From Bacillus timonensis (lineage in GTDB: Bacteria; Bacillota; Bacilli; Bacillales; Bacillaceae_L), in contig NZ_HE610985.1 of the NCBI RefSeq assembly GCF_000285535.1, forward strand, positions 472,691 through 536,690: a stretch of 64,000 nt of DNA. The letters are read 5' to 3'. The translations under genes were made by a program, and so were the position numbers. The notes beneath the pieces are model-generated. The model worked only from the letters and a program-made list of their open reading frames with translations, made no database searches and was not told where the DNA came from. The first letter of the stretch is position 1. Each line of letters opens with the position of its first letter. Below, in pieces: positions 55,639 through 64,000 of the stretch.

Positions 55639-57360
55639 ATGAAAAAAAGCGTAAAGTTTAAGATGGTATTCATTTTTTCCGTTTTACTATTAACAGCATG
55701 TACGTTAATTAGTTTACTAGTTTACCAATTCTCAATGAATACTGTAAAAACATCAGTTGGACAACAAGCAGCAAAAATTGTTGAAAGTTCTGTTGGTGTC
55801 ATCAATTTAAACAAGTATAAGGAAATAACCCCTGAGTTAGGTGAGACGGGATATTATAAAGAATTAAGAAAAGAATTAAACACAATACGAGAAATGAACG
55901 AGCTTGTATATTTATATACAATGTCTCGTAGCAAAAAGGGCGATAATTACAAGTACTATTATATGGTAGATGGGATGCCTCTTGAATCTGAGGATGCATC
56001 AGCGCTTGGGGAAGAAGAAGAGGATGTAGCTGATTTTCCGGCGATGATAAGGGCTTTTGAATCAGGAAAAACGGAATATGAAATTTCAAATGATGAAGAG
56101 TATGGTGCTTTAATTTCAGTCTATGTGCCAATGAAAAATGAAAATGGTGGAATTATTGGTATTTTAGGAGCTGATATTGATGCTACACATGTATATGATG
56201 CCATTGATTCAAGTAAAGCTAAAATAACTTGGATCACAATTGTAATTTTACTAATAGGTATGGTTATTGTTTATTTATTCGCAGACTATTTAACCAAACC
56301 ATTGAAACGGTTAACTGAAAATGTAAGACAGGTGGGTAGAGGTGATTTATCGGTCGTTATAGAAACAACTCGAACTGATGAAATTGGGGCATTAACCAAA
56401 ACCTTTGGTGAAATGGTAAATGAGTTAAAAAAGGTAATCCAGGGAATAGATACTAATTCGAGTCAATTAATCGAAACATCAAACCAATTATTACATAATA
56501 GTAATAAAGCCGGTGAAGCGAGTAATCAAATAACAAACTCCATGCAAGAAGTGTCTGCTGGTTCCTATACACAATATAAATCTTCAGAAGAGAGTGCAGA
56601 AACACTAGAACAACTTTCAAAAGGAATTCGTGATATTGCGGCTACCTCTTCAAGTGTTGCAGAGTTATCGACAATAAGCTTAAAGTATGCTGAACAGGGA
56701 AATAATCGAATTGAAAATGTCATAAATCAAATGACCCTACTAAACGATTCAGTAAAAGTGTCAGCAAGTTCTATAAAAGAACTTGAGGAGCAATCCAATG
56801 AAATCTCGGTTATTATTAAAATAATTCGAGATATATCTGCACAAACAAATTTATTAGCACTTAACGCTGCAATTGAAGCTGCAAGAGCAGGAGAAAACGG
56901 AAAAGGTTTTGCAGTAGTCGCTGATGAAGTTAGAAAACTAGCAGAGCAATCAGAGGATGCTGCAAAAAACATCTCAACTTTGATTTCAAATATGAAAGAA
57001 GACACTAACCGAACTGTACACTCAATGAAAATAGTAAATGATAATGTTACCGAGGGAATCACAGCCGTTGAAGAAGCAGGAGATTCCTTTGTAAGTATTT
57101 TAGATTCCATCCAAAATGTTGTTGCTCAAATTAAAGGGGTATCATTAACATCAGAGGAAATGTCAGCTTATTCGGAAGAAATAGCTACAGCTGTTATGGA
57201 AACGACCGTTCTTGCCAATCAGGCTGCCGATCGTTCGAAAGATGTTGTGGGATTAACCGTTGAACAAGAAAACTATATCAATGAAATTTTATTTTCTATT
57301 ACATCATTAAAGGAAATGGCTGCAAACCTAGATGGATTAATAAAAAAATTCGTATTATAA
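55639..57360 (+). CDS. Methyl-accepting chemotaxis protein
   Basis: The 573-residue receptor has a first membrane helix (about 7-29), an extracellular Cache-like sensor (about 30-190, ending [17 protein letters not shown]), a second helix (about 197-217), a HAMP domain and a signalling coiled coil with the hairpin tip [24 protein letters not shown] 21 bases upstream is in frame, but ATG 55639 follows TAGGGAGA and starts the signal anchor. The ligand is unknown; small Cache sensors often bind carboxylic or amino acids. Confidence 0.92.
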   Translation: MKKSVKFKMVFIFSVLLLTACTLISLLVYQFSMNTVKTSVGQQAAKIVESSVGVINLNKYKEITPELGETGYYKELRKELNTIREMNELVYLYTMSRSKKGDNYKYYYMVDGMPLESEDASALGEEEEDVADFPAMIRAFESGKTEYEISNDEEYGALISVYVPMKNENGGIIGILGADIDATHVYDAIDSSKAKITWITIVILLIGMVIVYLFADYLTKPLKRLTENVRQVGRGDLSVVIETTRTDEIGALTKTFGEMVNELKKVIQGIDTNSSQLIETSNQLLHNSNKAGEASNQITNSMQEVSAGSYTQYKSSEESAETLEQLSKGIRDIAATSSSVAELSTISLKYAEQGNNRIENVINQMTLLNDSVKVSASSIKELEEQSNEISVIIKIIRDISAQTNLLALNAAIEAARAGENGKGFAVVADEVRKLAEQSEDAAKNISTLISNMKEDTNRTVHSMKIVNDNVTEGITAVEEAGDSFVSILDSIQNVVAQIKGVSLTSEEMSAYSEEIATAVMETTVLANQAADRSKDVVGLTVEQENYINEILFSITSLKEMAANLDGLIKKFVL

Positions 57361-57418
57361 AAGTACACGCGCATACTAAAAGCGACTAAACATTGATATA
57401 AATGTTATATAAAACAAG

Positions 57419-57463
57419 AAAAGGTTAGAAAGAAAGGGTTATCTGTCTTTCTAACCTTTTTTA
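57419..57463 (+). terminator. Terminator of chemoreceptor gene
   Basis: AAAAGGTTAGAAAGA pairs with TCTTTCTAACCTTTT, then TTATT. Confidence 0.85.
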
Positions 57464-57652
57464 TTGTGTGGGAATACTTGCTAAATAAGCCCTGTCTGGA
57501 GCTATCCATATTTACTATTTCCTTCTTTTATCTTCGTCACAAGGTAGGAATGAATTCAATATTGAAATATAATTAGCTTAGAAAATGTCCTTTTTGTTTT
57601 TCACCTTCTAAATTAGTTGGTTTGAGGTCAGGAATATTATTGTCTAAATGGA

Positions 57653-58993
57653 GTGAGTAAACTGAACAACCATCGATTTACACATGTACAAATATCTACT
57701 CTTATTATTACTACACTTACAGGTGTGTTATTGTCTGTAAGCTTTCATATTCCATTATTTATCGGCTTTTTACCCGGATTTGTATTTCTCGTTTTATTGA
57801 TTAAGAGGAAGAGAATATCTTATCTAGAAATATGGGAGATATGTAAGAAGGGCGTAAACAAAACACAAACGGTCATTTTCATTTTATTTCTAGTTAGTTT
57901 TGTCCTTCCATCTTGGTATGAAGCAGGAACTATCAAACTATTAGTTTCAGTTGCGTTACACATTATTACACCTGATCATTTCTTTTTGTTATCCTTTATT
58001 ATTGCTATGCTTTTTTCTATGACCCTTGGTACTTCTATTGGAACATTAAGTGCAGTGGGGATTCCAATAATGAGTACGGCTATTTCAATAGATTTGGCAC
58101 CTCATATCGTAGCAGGGGCTCTAGTATCTGGTGCATTTGTTGGGGATCGGACTTCACCTTTTTCAAGCGCATTTCAATTATTATCACATACGGTTGAGGT
58201 TTCTATTAAAAAGCAATTTAAGGCATTGTTAATCACTACAATACCGGCCATTTTAATAGGTATTGCTTTTTATAGTTTTTTAGATTTTGAAAATGTGCAA
58301 ATTGGAGAAGTTCAATCGTTTAGTTGGGGAGAATTATCCTTTATAAAGCTTTTACCACCACTTATCTTAATTGGTGTCGTTTTATTTCGGAAGGGAATTA
58401 TAACAGCTTTTTTAGCGAGTATTATCGTGGCTAGTATCATTTCGATTATCAACGGAAGTACCTTTTCTCAACTTTTACACGCTCTATTCTTTGGCGTAAA
58501 AGGAATGGGTGGGGGGCTTATTAATATGTATACACTCCTTGTTTTCTTAGCATTAGCGGGTGCGTATAACGGACTTTTAGAAGAATATAAGGTCATCCAG
58601 CCCTTAATTGACGGTTGGCTACTTACATCCAAAACATTAATTGAAGATTCCATGAAAACAATTATCGCTACCTTCGGAATCTCCCTGATTGCTGCTAATC
58701 AAACGTTACCGATTATCCTTACAGGAAGAACACTTCTACCTCATTGGATAAATACACGAACAAAGGATGACTTAGCAAGGGTTATGGCAGACTCTACCAT
58801 GCTATTTCCTGGCATGATTCCATGGAGTGTATTAACAATTATGTGTAGCACTGTTCTGGGACTTCCTGTTACTGCTTATCTGCCATATGCGATATTTTTA
58901 TGGAGTTTACCTTTGATTACGATTGTCGTTTCTATGTTTAAACAATATAGAAAGAACAATAGAAGTACAGGGATTTTACATCGGGCCACCTAA
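57653..58993 (+). CDS. Na+/H+ antiporter NhaC family protein
   Basis: The 446-residue membrane protein has about eleven helices. Helix regions TLGTSIGTLSAVGIPIM and SGAFVGDRTSPFSSAF carry residues of the family. The GTG start has no strong ribosome binding site, so the exact N terminus is uncertain. It stands alone. Sodium/proton or malate/lactate exchange (NhaC/MleN relatives) are both possible. Confidence 0.85.
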   Translation: MSKLNNHRFTHVQISTLIITTLTGVLLSVSFHIPLFIGFLPGFVFLVLLIKRKRISYLEIWEICKKGVNKTQTVIFILFLVSFVLPSWYEAGTIKLLVSVALHIITPDHFFLLSFIIAMLFSMTLGTSIGTLSAVGIPIMSTAISIDLAPHIVAGALVSGAFVGDRTSPFSSAFQLLSHTVEVSIKKQFKALLITTIPAILIGIAFYSFLDFENVQIGEVQSFSWGELSFIKLLPPLILIGVVLFRKGIITAFLASIIVASIISIINGSTFSQLLHALFFGVKGMGGGLINMYTLLVFLALAGAYNGLLEEYKVIQPLIDGWLLTSKTLIEDSMKTIIATFGISLIAANQTLPIILTGRTLLPHWINTRTKDDLARVMADSTMLFPGMIPWSVLTIMCSTVLGLPVTAYLPYAIFLWSLPLITIVVSMFKQYRKNNRSTGILHRAT

Positions 58994-59092
58994 ATAAAGA
59001 GGGAAATGATAGTCAGATAAACCGGGATGCATGTGTACCAAAAACCAATCTTTTATTATAGGCACTCTTTTTGTATAGATAGTTAATAATAA

Positions 59093-59208
59093 GTTGATTT
59101 CCACTCCAAGCGGACGCTTTCCGCGGGCGGGCCGTGAGCCTCCTCATCGCTCCGCTCTTGCGGGGTCTCACCTGGCCACGCTAGTCGCCGCCTTCCGTTC
59201 CAATCAAC
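59093..59208. repeat. GC-rich 116-bp dispersed-type repeat (MITE-like)
   Basis: Terminal GTTGATT (59093-59099) and AATCAAC (59202-59208) bound a GC-rich interior with CGGACGCTTTCCGCGGGCGG, TGAGCCTCCTC and GGGGTCTCACC. I recognise this pattern as a repeat often present in intergenic DNA of Bacillus and relatives. Only one copy is in the window, so its dispersion cannot be shown here. Confidence 0.65.
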
Positions 59209-59547
59209 AAGAATTTGTATACATAAAACAAGAATATCTTCCCTTTTGAGATATATGAAGTTACCTCACACCATTACTCAGAAAGGAGGATTTTCTTGTA
59301 TAACAAATTGACAGCACGACTGTTCAATTAGTTCTTCCTATGGCTATTAAAGTTCTTATCCAACACTATCTTAGCAGAATTGTTGGTTTAGCTGTTAGTA
59401 GTGTTATCTTTTTTGTTTTTCCCTATATTTACTTTTCATTTAAATAATAAGAAGAGTGTTGAGACAAACAATCCAATAAGTGCAAGCTTTTCTATTTCTT
59501 ATTTATATTTATTCGTGAAATTAAAATTGTAATATTATATATAAATA

Positions 59548-59576
59548 ATTGACTATAGTCAATGGATTTTTATAAT
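59548..59576 (+). promoter_or_regulatory. Promoter overlapping a perfect 16-bp palindrome
   Basis: ATTGACTATAGTCAAT (59548-59563) is perfectly palindromic. It contains the -35 hexamer TTGACT; 16 bp downstream is a perfect -10, TATAAT (59571-59576). A dimeric repressor binding there would block the AIPR-like gene 94 bp downstream. Confidence 0.65.
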
Positions 59577-59669
59577 TACATAAATTTACCACTTCCCTAT
59601 TAACCTATATATCAATTAATATTGTTTTGAATAAGATTTCAAAAAAATTGAGTTAGGGGAAATAATAAA

Positions 59670-60755
59670 ATGAAAAAATTTATGACTGTAAACATAAAAG
59701 CTGATTTAAGGGAATTTTGGTTTAATGATAAAAAATGCTTAATAGGTGTTATTTCGGGAAAAGAATTGTTAAATGTCACCTTTCCAAATAACCCTAATAG
59801 TCGAGAATACATGGATCGTAAAAATAAAAATGTACCTGAAATGATAAAAACATTAAAAAACGATCCTGAATATTTTCTTTATAAAAATAATGGTATTCGG
59901 CTTATAGCAGAAGATTATACGAAAAATGAAAATGGCACATTTTCATTATTTTTTACTCAGGAACAGGGAATATTTAATGGCAGTCATACTTCTATTGTAA
60001 ATTCAAAATATGGAAGGAGTAATAGTTATGTACTTCTTTTCGTCTTTTTTAATATTCCATTTGATAAAATTCCATTTATTACAATTTCCAACAATTCAAC
60101 AACTCCAATTAAGGAAATAAGTCGCGGCGAGAAACTTGGAAAATACGAATGGATTAAGAAGATTTTACCAAAGTCAGAATACCAAATAACATACAAGGAA
60201 AGTGATACCTTTGAAATTGACGTAGCTACTGTTTTACAAATTGCAGGAATCTATCAAGTTGATAATAAAAAAGTCTCATTCGTAAATAAAGACTATATGA
60301 AGTTCAGAAGCTATCTTAGGACTAACATCATAAAAAAACACAACGACGGAAAAGTATCTTTGAATAATACTTCTTTTATCTTAAAAGATTTAGTCGATTT
60401 TTACATCAGTATTCGTTCCGATGAGGAATGTATATCTCTAATAAAAAAACAGTTAAAGGGGAAAGGGTGGTTAAACAAGGGGAAAATATGTAATTTTTTA
60501 ATGATGAATATAATAAATTCATTAAACTTTGCATTTAAGATTTCTCCAAAAACTTTTTACCCATATTATTTAGAAGGATATGATATACAACAATTATTAC
60601 ACATCACTAAAAAAGTATTCCCTAAAATAGTTGATAATTTACAACTATATGAAAATAACGGTTTGAAGGTTACTGAAATTTGTCGTGAAAATAATATTTA
60701 CTCTGAAATTCAAAATGAAATGTTGCAACACACTATTCATACAAAAACAAACTAG
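59670..60755 (+). CDS. AIPR-like putative phage-resistance protein
   Basis: The 361-residue protein has motifs of the AIPR (abortive infection phage resistance) family: YFLYKNNGIRLIAED (about 67-81) and GIFNGSHTSIV (about 101), equivalent to the NNGI and NGxQT signatures. The remainder is very AT-rich, Lys-rich, and without recognised nuclease motifs. It stands alone next to a repeat and differs in base composition from its neighbours, consistent with acquisition. TTAGGGGAAAT precedes the ATG. Function in defence is an inference; the AIPR assignment is from motifs only. Confidence 0.65.
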   Translation: MKKFMTVNIKADLREFWFNDKKCLIGVISGKELLNVTFPNNPNSREYMDRKNKNVPEMIKTLKNDPEYFLYKNNGIRLIAEDYTKNENGTFSLFFTQEQGIFNGSHTSIVNSKYGRSNSYVLLFVFFNIPFDKIPFITISNNSTTPIKEISRGEKLGKYEWIKKILPKSEYQITYKESDTFEIDVATVLQIAGIYQVDNKKVSFVNKDYMKFRSYLRTNIIKKHNDGKVSLNNTSFILKDLVDFYISIRSDEECISLIKKQLKGKGWLNKGKICNFLMMNIINSLNFAFKISPKTFYPYYLEGYDIQQLLHITKKVFPKIVDNLQLYENNGLKVTEICRENNIYSEIQNEMLQHTIHTKTN

Positions 60756-61108
60756 CCCGATTGCTTATCTTTACTAAGGTTAATGTTTGTTTATTTAATT
60801 ACTGGTAATAGCGAAGATCAAACTACAACTTTAAGTAAAAGTGATGAACGAATGAGTCATCACACATAATATAAAAAACACCGTTTTAACGTAAAACGGT
60901 GTTTTTTATTATGCAGATATATTCCAAGCATGTCGTTCTTTAGACTTAATCTGGCAATGGTAAAAATCGATTCAATACAATAGGAACTAACTTTTGGTGG
61001 TATTTTTAGAACTTTTTACCGTTTTATCCGTATTAACTATAGGATTTACTAAAAACCCCTTTACAATAGAAAGGGACTTGAATGTTACGATGTCGTAGGA
61101 GTGGGAAG
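60756..61108 (+). other. Intergenic region between AIPR-like gene and vanR
   Basis: A terminator lies at 60873-60907. GAAC (61009-61012), 16 bp, then CGTA (61029-61032) might be an ECF-type promoter for vanRS, but its -35 is weak. A 28-codon frame at 60783 has no ribosome binding site and is not supported. Confidence 0.4.
60873..60907 (+). terminator. Terminator downstream of AIPR-like gene
   Basis: AAAAAACACCGTTTTA-ACG-TAAAACGGTGTTTTTT, a long perfect stem with T-run on one side and A-run on the other. Confidence 0.85.
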
Positions 61109-61810
61109 ATGAGAAATATTTCGGTATTAGTAGCGGATGATGAGAATGAAATTGCTGATTTAATTGCCATTCATTTAGAAAAAGAAGGGTACCATGTAAT
61201 TAAAGTGGGCGATGGAGAAGAGGCTGTTCGTGTCGTGGAGAATCAATTAATAGATTTACTTATCTTGGATATTATGATGCCGAAAATGGATGGGTATGAA
61301 GTAACCCGCCGTATTCGCGAACAACATAATATGCCGATCATTTTTTTAAGTGCGAAAACATCAGATTTTGATAAGGTACAGGGACTGGTAATTGGAGCAG
61401 ATGACTATATGACGAAGCCCTTCACTCCAATTGAAATGGTTGCTCGTGTTAACGCTCAGCTCAGGCGTTATATGAAGCTAAATCAGCATAAACGCAGTAT
61501 ATATGATACAAACAGTTTGGAATTTGCTGGATTGGTTATTTCTCCTGATCAGCGTACAGTTCGTTTATATGGGAAAAGGGTTGATCTTACCCCGAAAGAG
61601 TTTGAGATTTTGCATTTACTAGCGAGTCATCCCAAGAAAGTATTTAGTGTGGAACATATTTTTCAACGGGTATGGGGCGAAACATACTTCGAAGGAGCGA
61701 ATACCGTTATGGTCCATATACGTACACTTCGGAAAAAACTTGAAGAAGATAAACGGAAGGAGAAATGGATTAAAACCGTTTGGGGAGTAGGGTATACATT
61801 CAATGGCTAA
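61109..61810 (+). CDS. vanR: VanR-like response regulator
   Basis: The 233-residue OmpR-class regulator has a receiver (VLVADDENEI, phospho-acceptor Asp54 in LLILDIMMPKMDG, Lys in DYMTKPFTP) and a winged-helix output with VDLTPKEFEILHLLASHP and VHIRTLRKKLEED. TAGGAG lies 7 bases before ATG 61109. It overlaps the kinase gene by 8 bases. With kinase and D,D-carboxypeptidase next, VanR/VanS-like peptidoglycan sensing is likely. Confidence 0.9.
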   Translation: MRNISVLVADDENEIADLIAIHLEKEGYHVIKVGDGEEAVRVVENQLIDLLILDIMMPKMDGYEVTRRIREQHNMPIIFLSAKTSDFDKVQGLVIGADDYMTKPFTPIEMVARVNAQLRRYMKLNQHKRSIYDTNSLEFAGLVISPDQRTVRLYGKRVDLTPKEFEILHLLASHPKKVFSVEHIFQRVWGETYFEGANTVMVHIRTLRKKLEEDKRKEKWIKTVWGVGYTFNG

Positions 61811-62909
61811 AATGACCTCCAAATTTCGTACTCGGATTGTATTGTTACTTGGTGTAAGTATGATTCTTTCGGGTATAATCACGTATCTACTCTTTAAAGG
61901 ACTGCAATATTATTATCACACATATGTCCTCTTTGGAGATCCTTTGGCTCAGATTCGTATTACGATAGGAAGATACGGAGATTTTCCTCTCTTTTTTATT
62001 GTATTTATTTTGCTTTCTCTTCTTTTTTTCTTTTTCCTTACTAAGCCTTATTCTACATATTTTAAAGAGATTTCAAACGGAATTCATTATCTCGCCCGTG
62101 GAGACTTTAACCATCAGGTACATATTGGCTCAAATGATGAGTTTGGGGAGATTGCAAGAGATATCAATTTGGCAAGTGAAAAATTACAGGAAGCGATTCA
62201 ACGAGGAGATTTTTCCGAAACCAGTAAGGATCAATTAGTTGTCAATTTAGCTCATGATCTGCGCACTCCACTTACCTCAATTTTAGGTTATTTGGATTTG
62301 CTCCTTAAGGATGATAAGTTGACACAAGAACAAATTAGACACTTTTTAACAATTGCCTTTACAAAATCTCAACGATTAGAGAGATTAATTGAGGAATTAT
62401 TTGAAATAACAAGAATGAATTATGGAATGCTGCCATTGAATAAAAAGAAAATAAATTTGACGGATCTCCTTCATCAACTAACGGAAGAATTATTTCCCGT
62501 TTTTGAAAAGAATCAAATGATTGCTCGGATGAATTGTGCGCCCCATCTACTCATTTTAGGGGATGGAGATTTACTAGCACGTGTATTTGAAAATCTATTA
62601 ACGAACGCCATTCGATATGGATGTGATGGTCAGTATGTTGATATTCATGGTTTTATTGATGAACATGCAGTGGTCGTTCAAGTTTTAAATTATGGAAGTA
62701 CTATCCCTTCAGAAGAGTTGCCACATATCTTTGATATGTTCTACACAGGAGATAAAGCACGAACTCATCGTGAAGATAGCACAGGTCTCGGTTTGTTTAT
62801 TGCAAAAAATATTGTGGAACAGCATGATGGAATGATTACAGCTAACAGCAGCTTGATTCAGACCTGTTTTGAAGTCCGATTACCATTGGAGAATGAGACA
62901 AACGACTAA
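61803..62909 (+). CDS. vanS: VanS-like sensor histidine kinase
   Basis: The 368-residue kinase has two membrane helices (about 9-29 and 57-79), a short extracellular loop, a HAMP region, the dimerisation helix with NLAHDLRTPLTS (phospho-His), and ATPase motifs NAIRYG, FDMFYTGD and STGLGLFIAKNIVEQHDG. Short extracytoplasmic loops are usual for VanS-type sensors. It pairs with the overlapping VanR-like gene. Confidence 0.9.
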   Translation: MAKMTSKFRTRIVLLLGVSMILSGIITYLLFKGLQYYYHTYVLFGDPLAQIRITIGRYGDFPLFFIVFILLSLLFFFFLTKPYSTYFKEISNGIHYLARGDFNHQVHIGSNDEFGEIARDINLASEKLQEAIQRGDFSETSKDQLVVNLAHDLRTPLTSILGYLDLLLKDDKLTQEQIRHFLTIAFTKSQRLERLIEELFEITRMNYGMLPLNKKKINLTDLLHQLTEELFPVFEKNQMIARMNCAPHLLILGDGDLLARVFENLLTNAIRYGCDGQYVDIHGFIDEHAVVVQVLNYGSTIPSEELPHIFDMFYTGDKARTHREDSTGLGLFIAKNIVEQHDGMITANSSLIQTCFEVRLPLENETND

Positions 62910-63005
62910 TATATATTTAAGAAAAATTTAAGATTTACCCCACTCTTTTTTTAAGCAGTTTTGTCTATTCTTATTAATAGAGAAGAATAGGGAGGAAATT
63001 GAAAA

Positions 63006-63899
63006 ATGAAGAAGTGGGGATTTTTATTTTTAATACTACTGTGCTTAAGTTTAACTATTATATTTTATGAACCGTTGAATGAACCTAAGATTGAAATAGA
63101 GAAAGAAGGACAACAAGCAATTGTTCCAGTAGAAGGAAATAGGACTTCTGAAAGCATTCAAAGTATAGAGATTACAGAGGAACAAATCTTCGAAGGAAAT
63201 TTGCTATTGGTGAATAGTGATAATCCTGTTCAGAAAGAAAGTATTAAATCAGATGTTATTAATCTTTCCACCCAGAATGAATTAATCGATGGATTTGGTT
63301 TAATAGATAGCGGAGTTGATTTATCAGAGGAAATAGCTCGCAATTTTTCAAGGATGGTTGAATTGGCCGAAAAAGATGGTGTCAGTAATTTTGTGATAAC
63401 AAGTGGATTTCGAGATTTTGCTGAACAAAGTGTTCTTTATCAAGAAATGGGTTCTGATTATGCTCTTCCAGCTGGTTATAGCGAACATAACTTGGGTTTG
63501 TCACTTGACATAGGATCCACTCAAACTAAGATGGCTGAAGCACCTGAAGGAAAATGGATTGAAGAAAATGCTTGGAAATACGGTTTCGTTTTACGTTATC
63601 CAAAAGATAAAGTCGAAATAACAGGAATTCAATATGAGCCATGGCATATCCGCTATGTTGGTTTACCACATAGTGCGATTATGAAGGAAAAAAATTTTGT
63701 GTTAGAGGAATATTTAGCATACCTTAAAGAGGTAAAGCATATTTCAGCTACTATTGATGGTGAAAAATACAAGATTTCATATTATTCTCTTTCCGAGAAT
63801 AGGACAATTAACATCCCAAATGATCAATTTGTTGAGATTTCTGGTAACAATATGGATGGAGTTATTGTGACCGTTCAAGATATGTATAGTATGGAATAA
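63006..63899 (+). CDS. vanY: VanY-like D,D-carboxypeptidase (M15B)
   Basis: The 297-residue exported enzyme has an N-terminal membrane anchor (about 5-22) and an M15 peptidase domain. TSGFRDFAEQ, GYSEHNLGLSLDIGS (zinc His and Asp) and EPWHIRYVG (zinc His with catalytic Glu) match VanY. It removes the terminal D-Ala from peptidoglycan stem peptides. The vanH/A/X ligase genes are not in the window. A C-terminal tail of about 60 residues is unassigned. GGGAGGAAA precedes the ATG. Confidence 0.9.
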   Translation: MKKWGFLFLILLCLSLTIIFYEPLNEPKIEIEKEGQQAIVPVEGNRTSESIQSIEITEEQIFEGNLLLVNSDNPVQKESIKSDVINLSTQNELIDGFGLIDSGVDLSEEIARNFSRMVELAEKDGVSNFVITSGFRDFAEQSVLYQEMGSDYALPAGYSEHNLGLSLDIGSTQTKMAEAPEGKWIEENAWKYGFVLRYPKDKVEITGIQYEPWHIRYVGLPHSAIMKEKNFVLEEYLAYLKEVKHISATIDGEKYKISYYSLSENRTINIPNDQFVEISGNNMDGVIVTVQDMYSME

Positions 63900-63910
63900 G
63901 GAATATTGAA

Positions 63911-64000
63911 ATGAAACCGAACACAAATTTCACAGCCCAGAAAAGTCATCACAGAACCTATCTAAATGTGCTTCATCAAAATAAAGTTCCTAGTCTTTTT
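63911..64000 (+). CDS. Possible partial coding region at window end
   Basis: ATG 63911 opens a frame of 30 codons (MKPNTNFTAQKSHH start) that runs off the edge. A weak AAGGAAT precedes it. It could be the next gene of the van module (vanW or vanZ types are usual neighbours), but the visible part matches nothing I recognise. Confidence 0.35.
   Translation, partial: MKPNTNFTAQKSHHRTYLNVLHQNKVPSLF

Larger units (their letters stand above)
58994..59669. other. Long intergenic region with a dispersed-type repeat
   Basis: The region has a GC-rich repeat (59093-59208) in an otherwise very AT-rich setting, a strong ribosome-binding-like AAAGGAGGA at 59284 that leads only to a short reading frame, and a 35-codon hydrophobic frame (59340-59447) of doubtful reality. 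Near the right end is the AIPR promoter. Confidence 0.5.

Noticed and set aside
59340-59447. 35-codon hydrophobic reading frame
   Set aside because: It has no ribosome binding site at the ATG and no recognisable relatives; the strong AAAGGAGGA before it leads into a different frame of only 11 codons.
60783-60869. 28-codon frame after the AIPR-like gene
   Set aside because: It lacks a ribosome binding site and shows no coding character.
1-64000. CRISPR arrays, rRNA genes, prophage, insertion-sequence transposases
   Set aside because: No regularly spaced repeats, rRNA sequence, phage structural genes or transposase motifs were seen in the window.

Overview
The window is a low-GC Bacillaceae-type chromosome segment. 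The gene content and order (niaR-nadS divergent from nadBCA, glgBCDA, a YknXYZ-like exporter, YdjG/H/I-like genes, a CgeB-like glycosyltransferase), the AGGAGG ribosome binding sites and the strong U-tailed terminators all fit a spore-forming relative of Bacillus. I cannot name the genus.

Region 1 (1-2590) is a compact selenocysteine locus: tRNA-Sec on the minus strand, selB on the plus strand, then a 77-residue SelW/Rdx-family protein whose codon 12 is an in-frame TGA in a CxxU motif. A bacterial SECIS-like hairpin with a GGTCT loop follows the TGA. Region 2 (2647-12817) holds a patatin-like lipase, htpG behind a CIRCE operator, the NAD de novo pathway (nadB, nadC, nadA) with its regulator niaR and cysteine desulfurase, and ilvD.

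Region 3 (13200-21262) is the most unusual metabolic locus. A 6-phosphogluconate dehydrogenase gene is followed by larA homologue, SDR dehydrogenase, larE, gluconokinase-like FGGY kinase, larB and larC. All genes needed to begin the nickel-pincer cofactor are interleaved with sugar-acid genes, so the LarA homologue is more likely a sugar-acid 2-epimerase than a lactate racemase. LarC carries a very long histidine-rich insert, a frame change at a C5 run, and no LarC2 domain.

Region 4 (21325-34580) has an MhqO-like dioxygenase under a consensus promoter with an MhqR-type operator, a xylan-oligosaccharide cluster (AraC regulator, TIM-barrel isomerase, GH43 xylosidase), two small membrane proteins, a GH15-like glucosidase, and a glycogen operon glgBCDA preceded by a perfect cre site and lacking glgP. 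Region 5 (34567-49077) includes small proteins, a general SDR, a frameshifted GH18 protein, a Suv3-like helicase, a LysE exporter, a YknXYZ-like ABC exporter and a YdjIGH-like cell-envelope stress cluster; the last two each have a recognisable ECF-sigma promoter.

Region 6 (49240-55300) is a glycan cluster: a broken ceramidase-like hydrolase, a CgeB-like glycosyltransferase, and acetyltransferase, aminotransferase and oxidoreductase genes resembling the WbpD/WbpE/WbpB route to 2,3-diacetamido sugars. Region 7 (55526-64000) has a chemoreceptor, an NhaC antiporter, a GC-rich dispersed-type repeat, an AIPR-like putative phage-resistance gene whose promoter overlaps a perfect palindrome, and a VanR-VanS-VanY module running to the window end.
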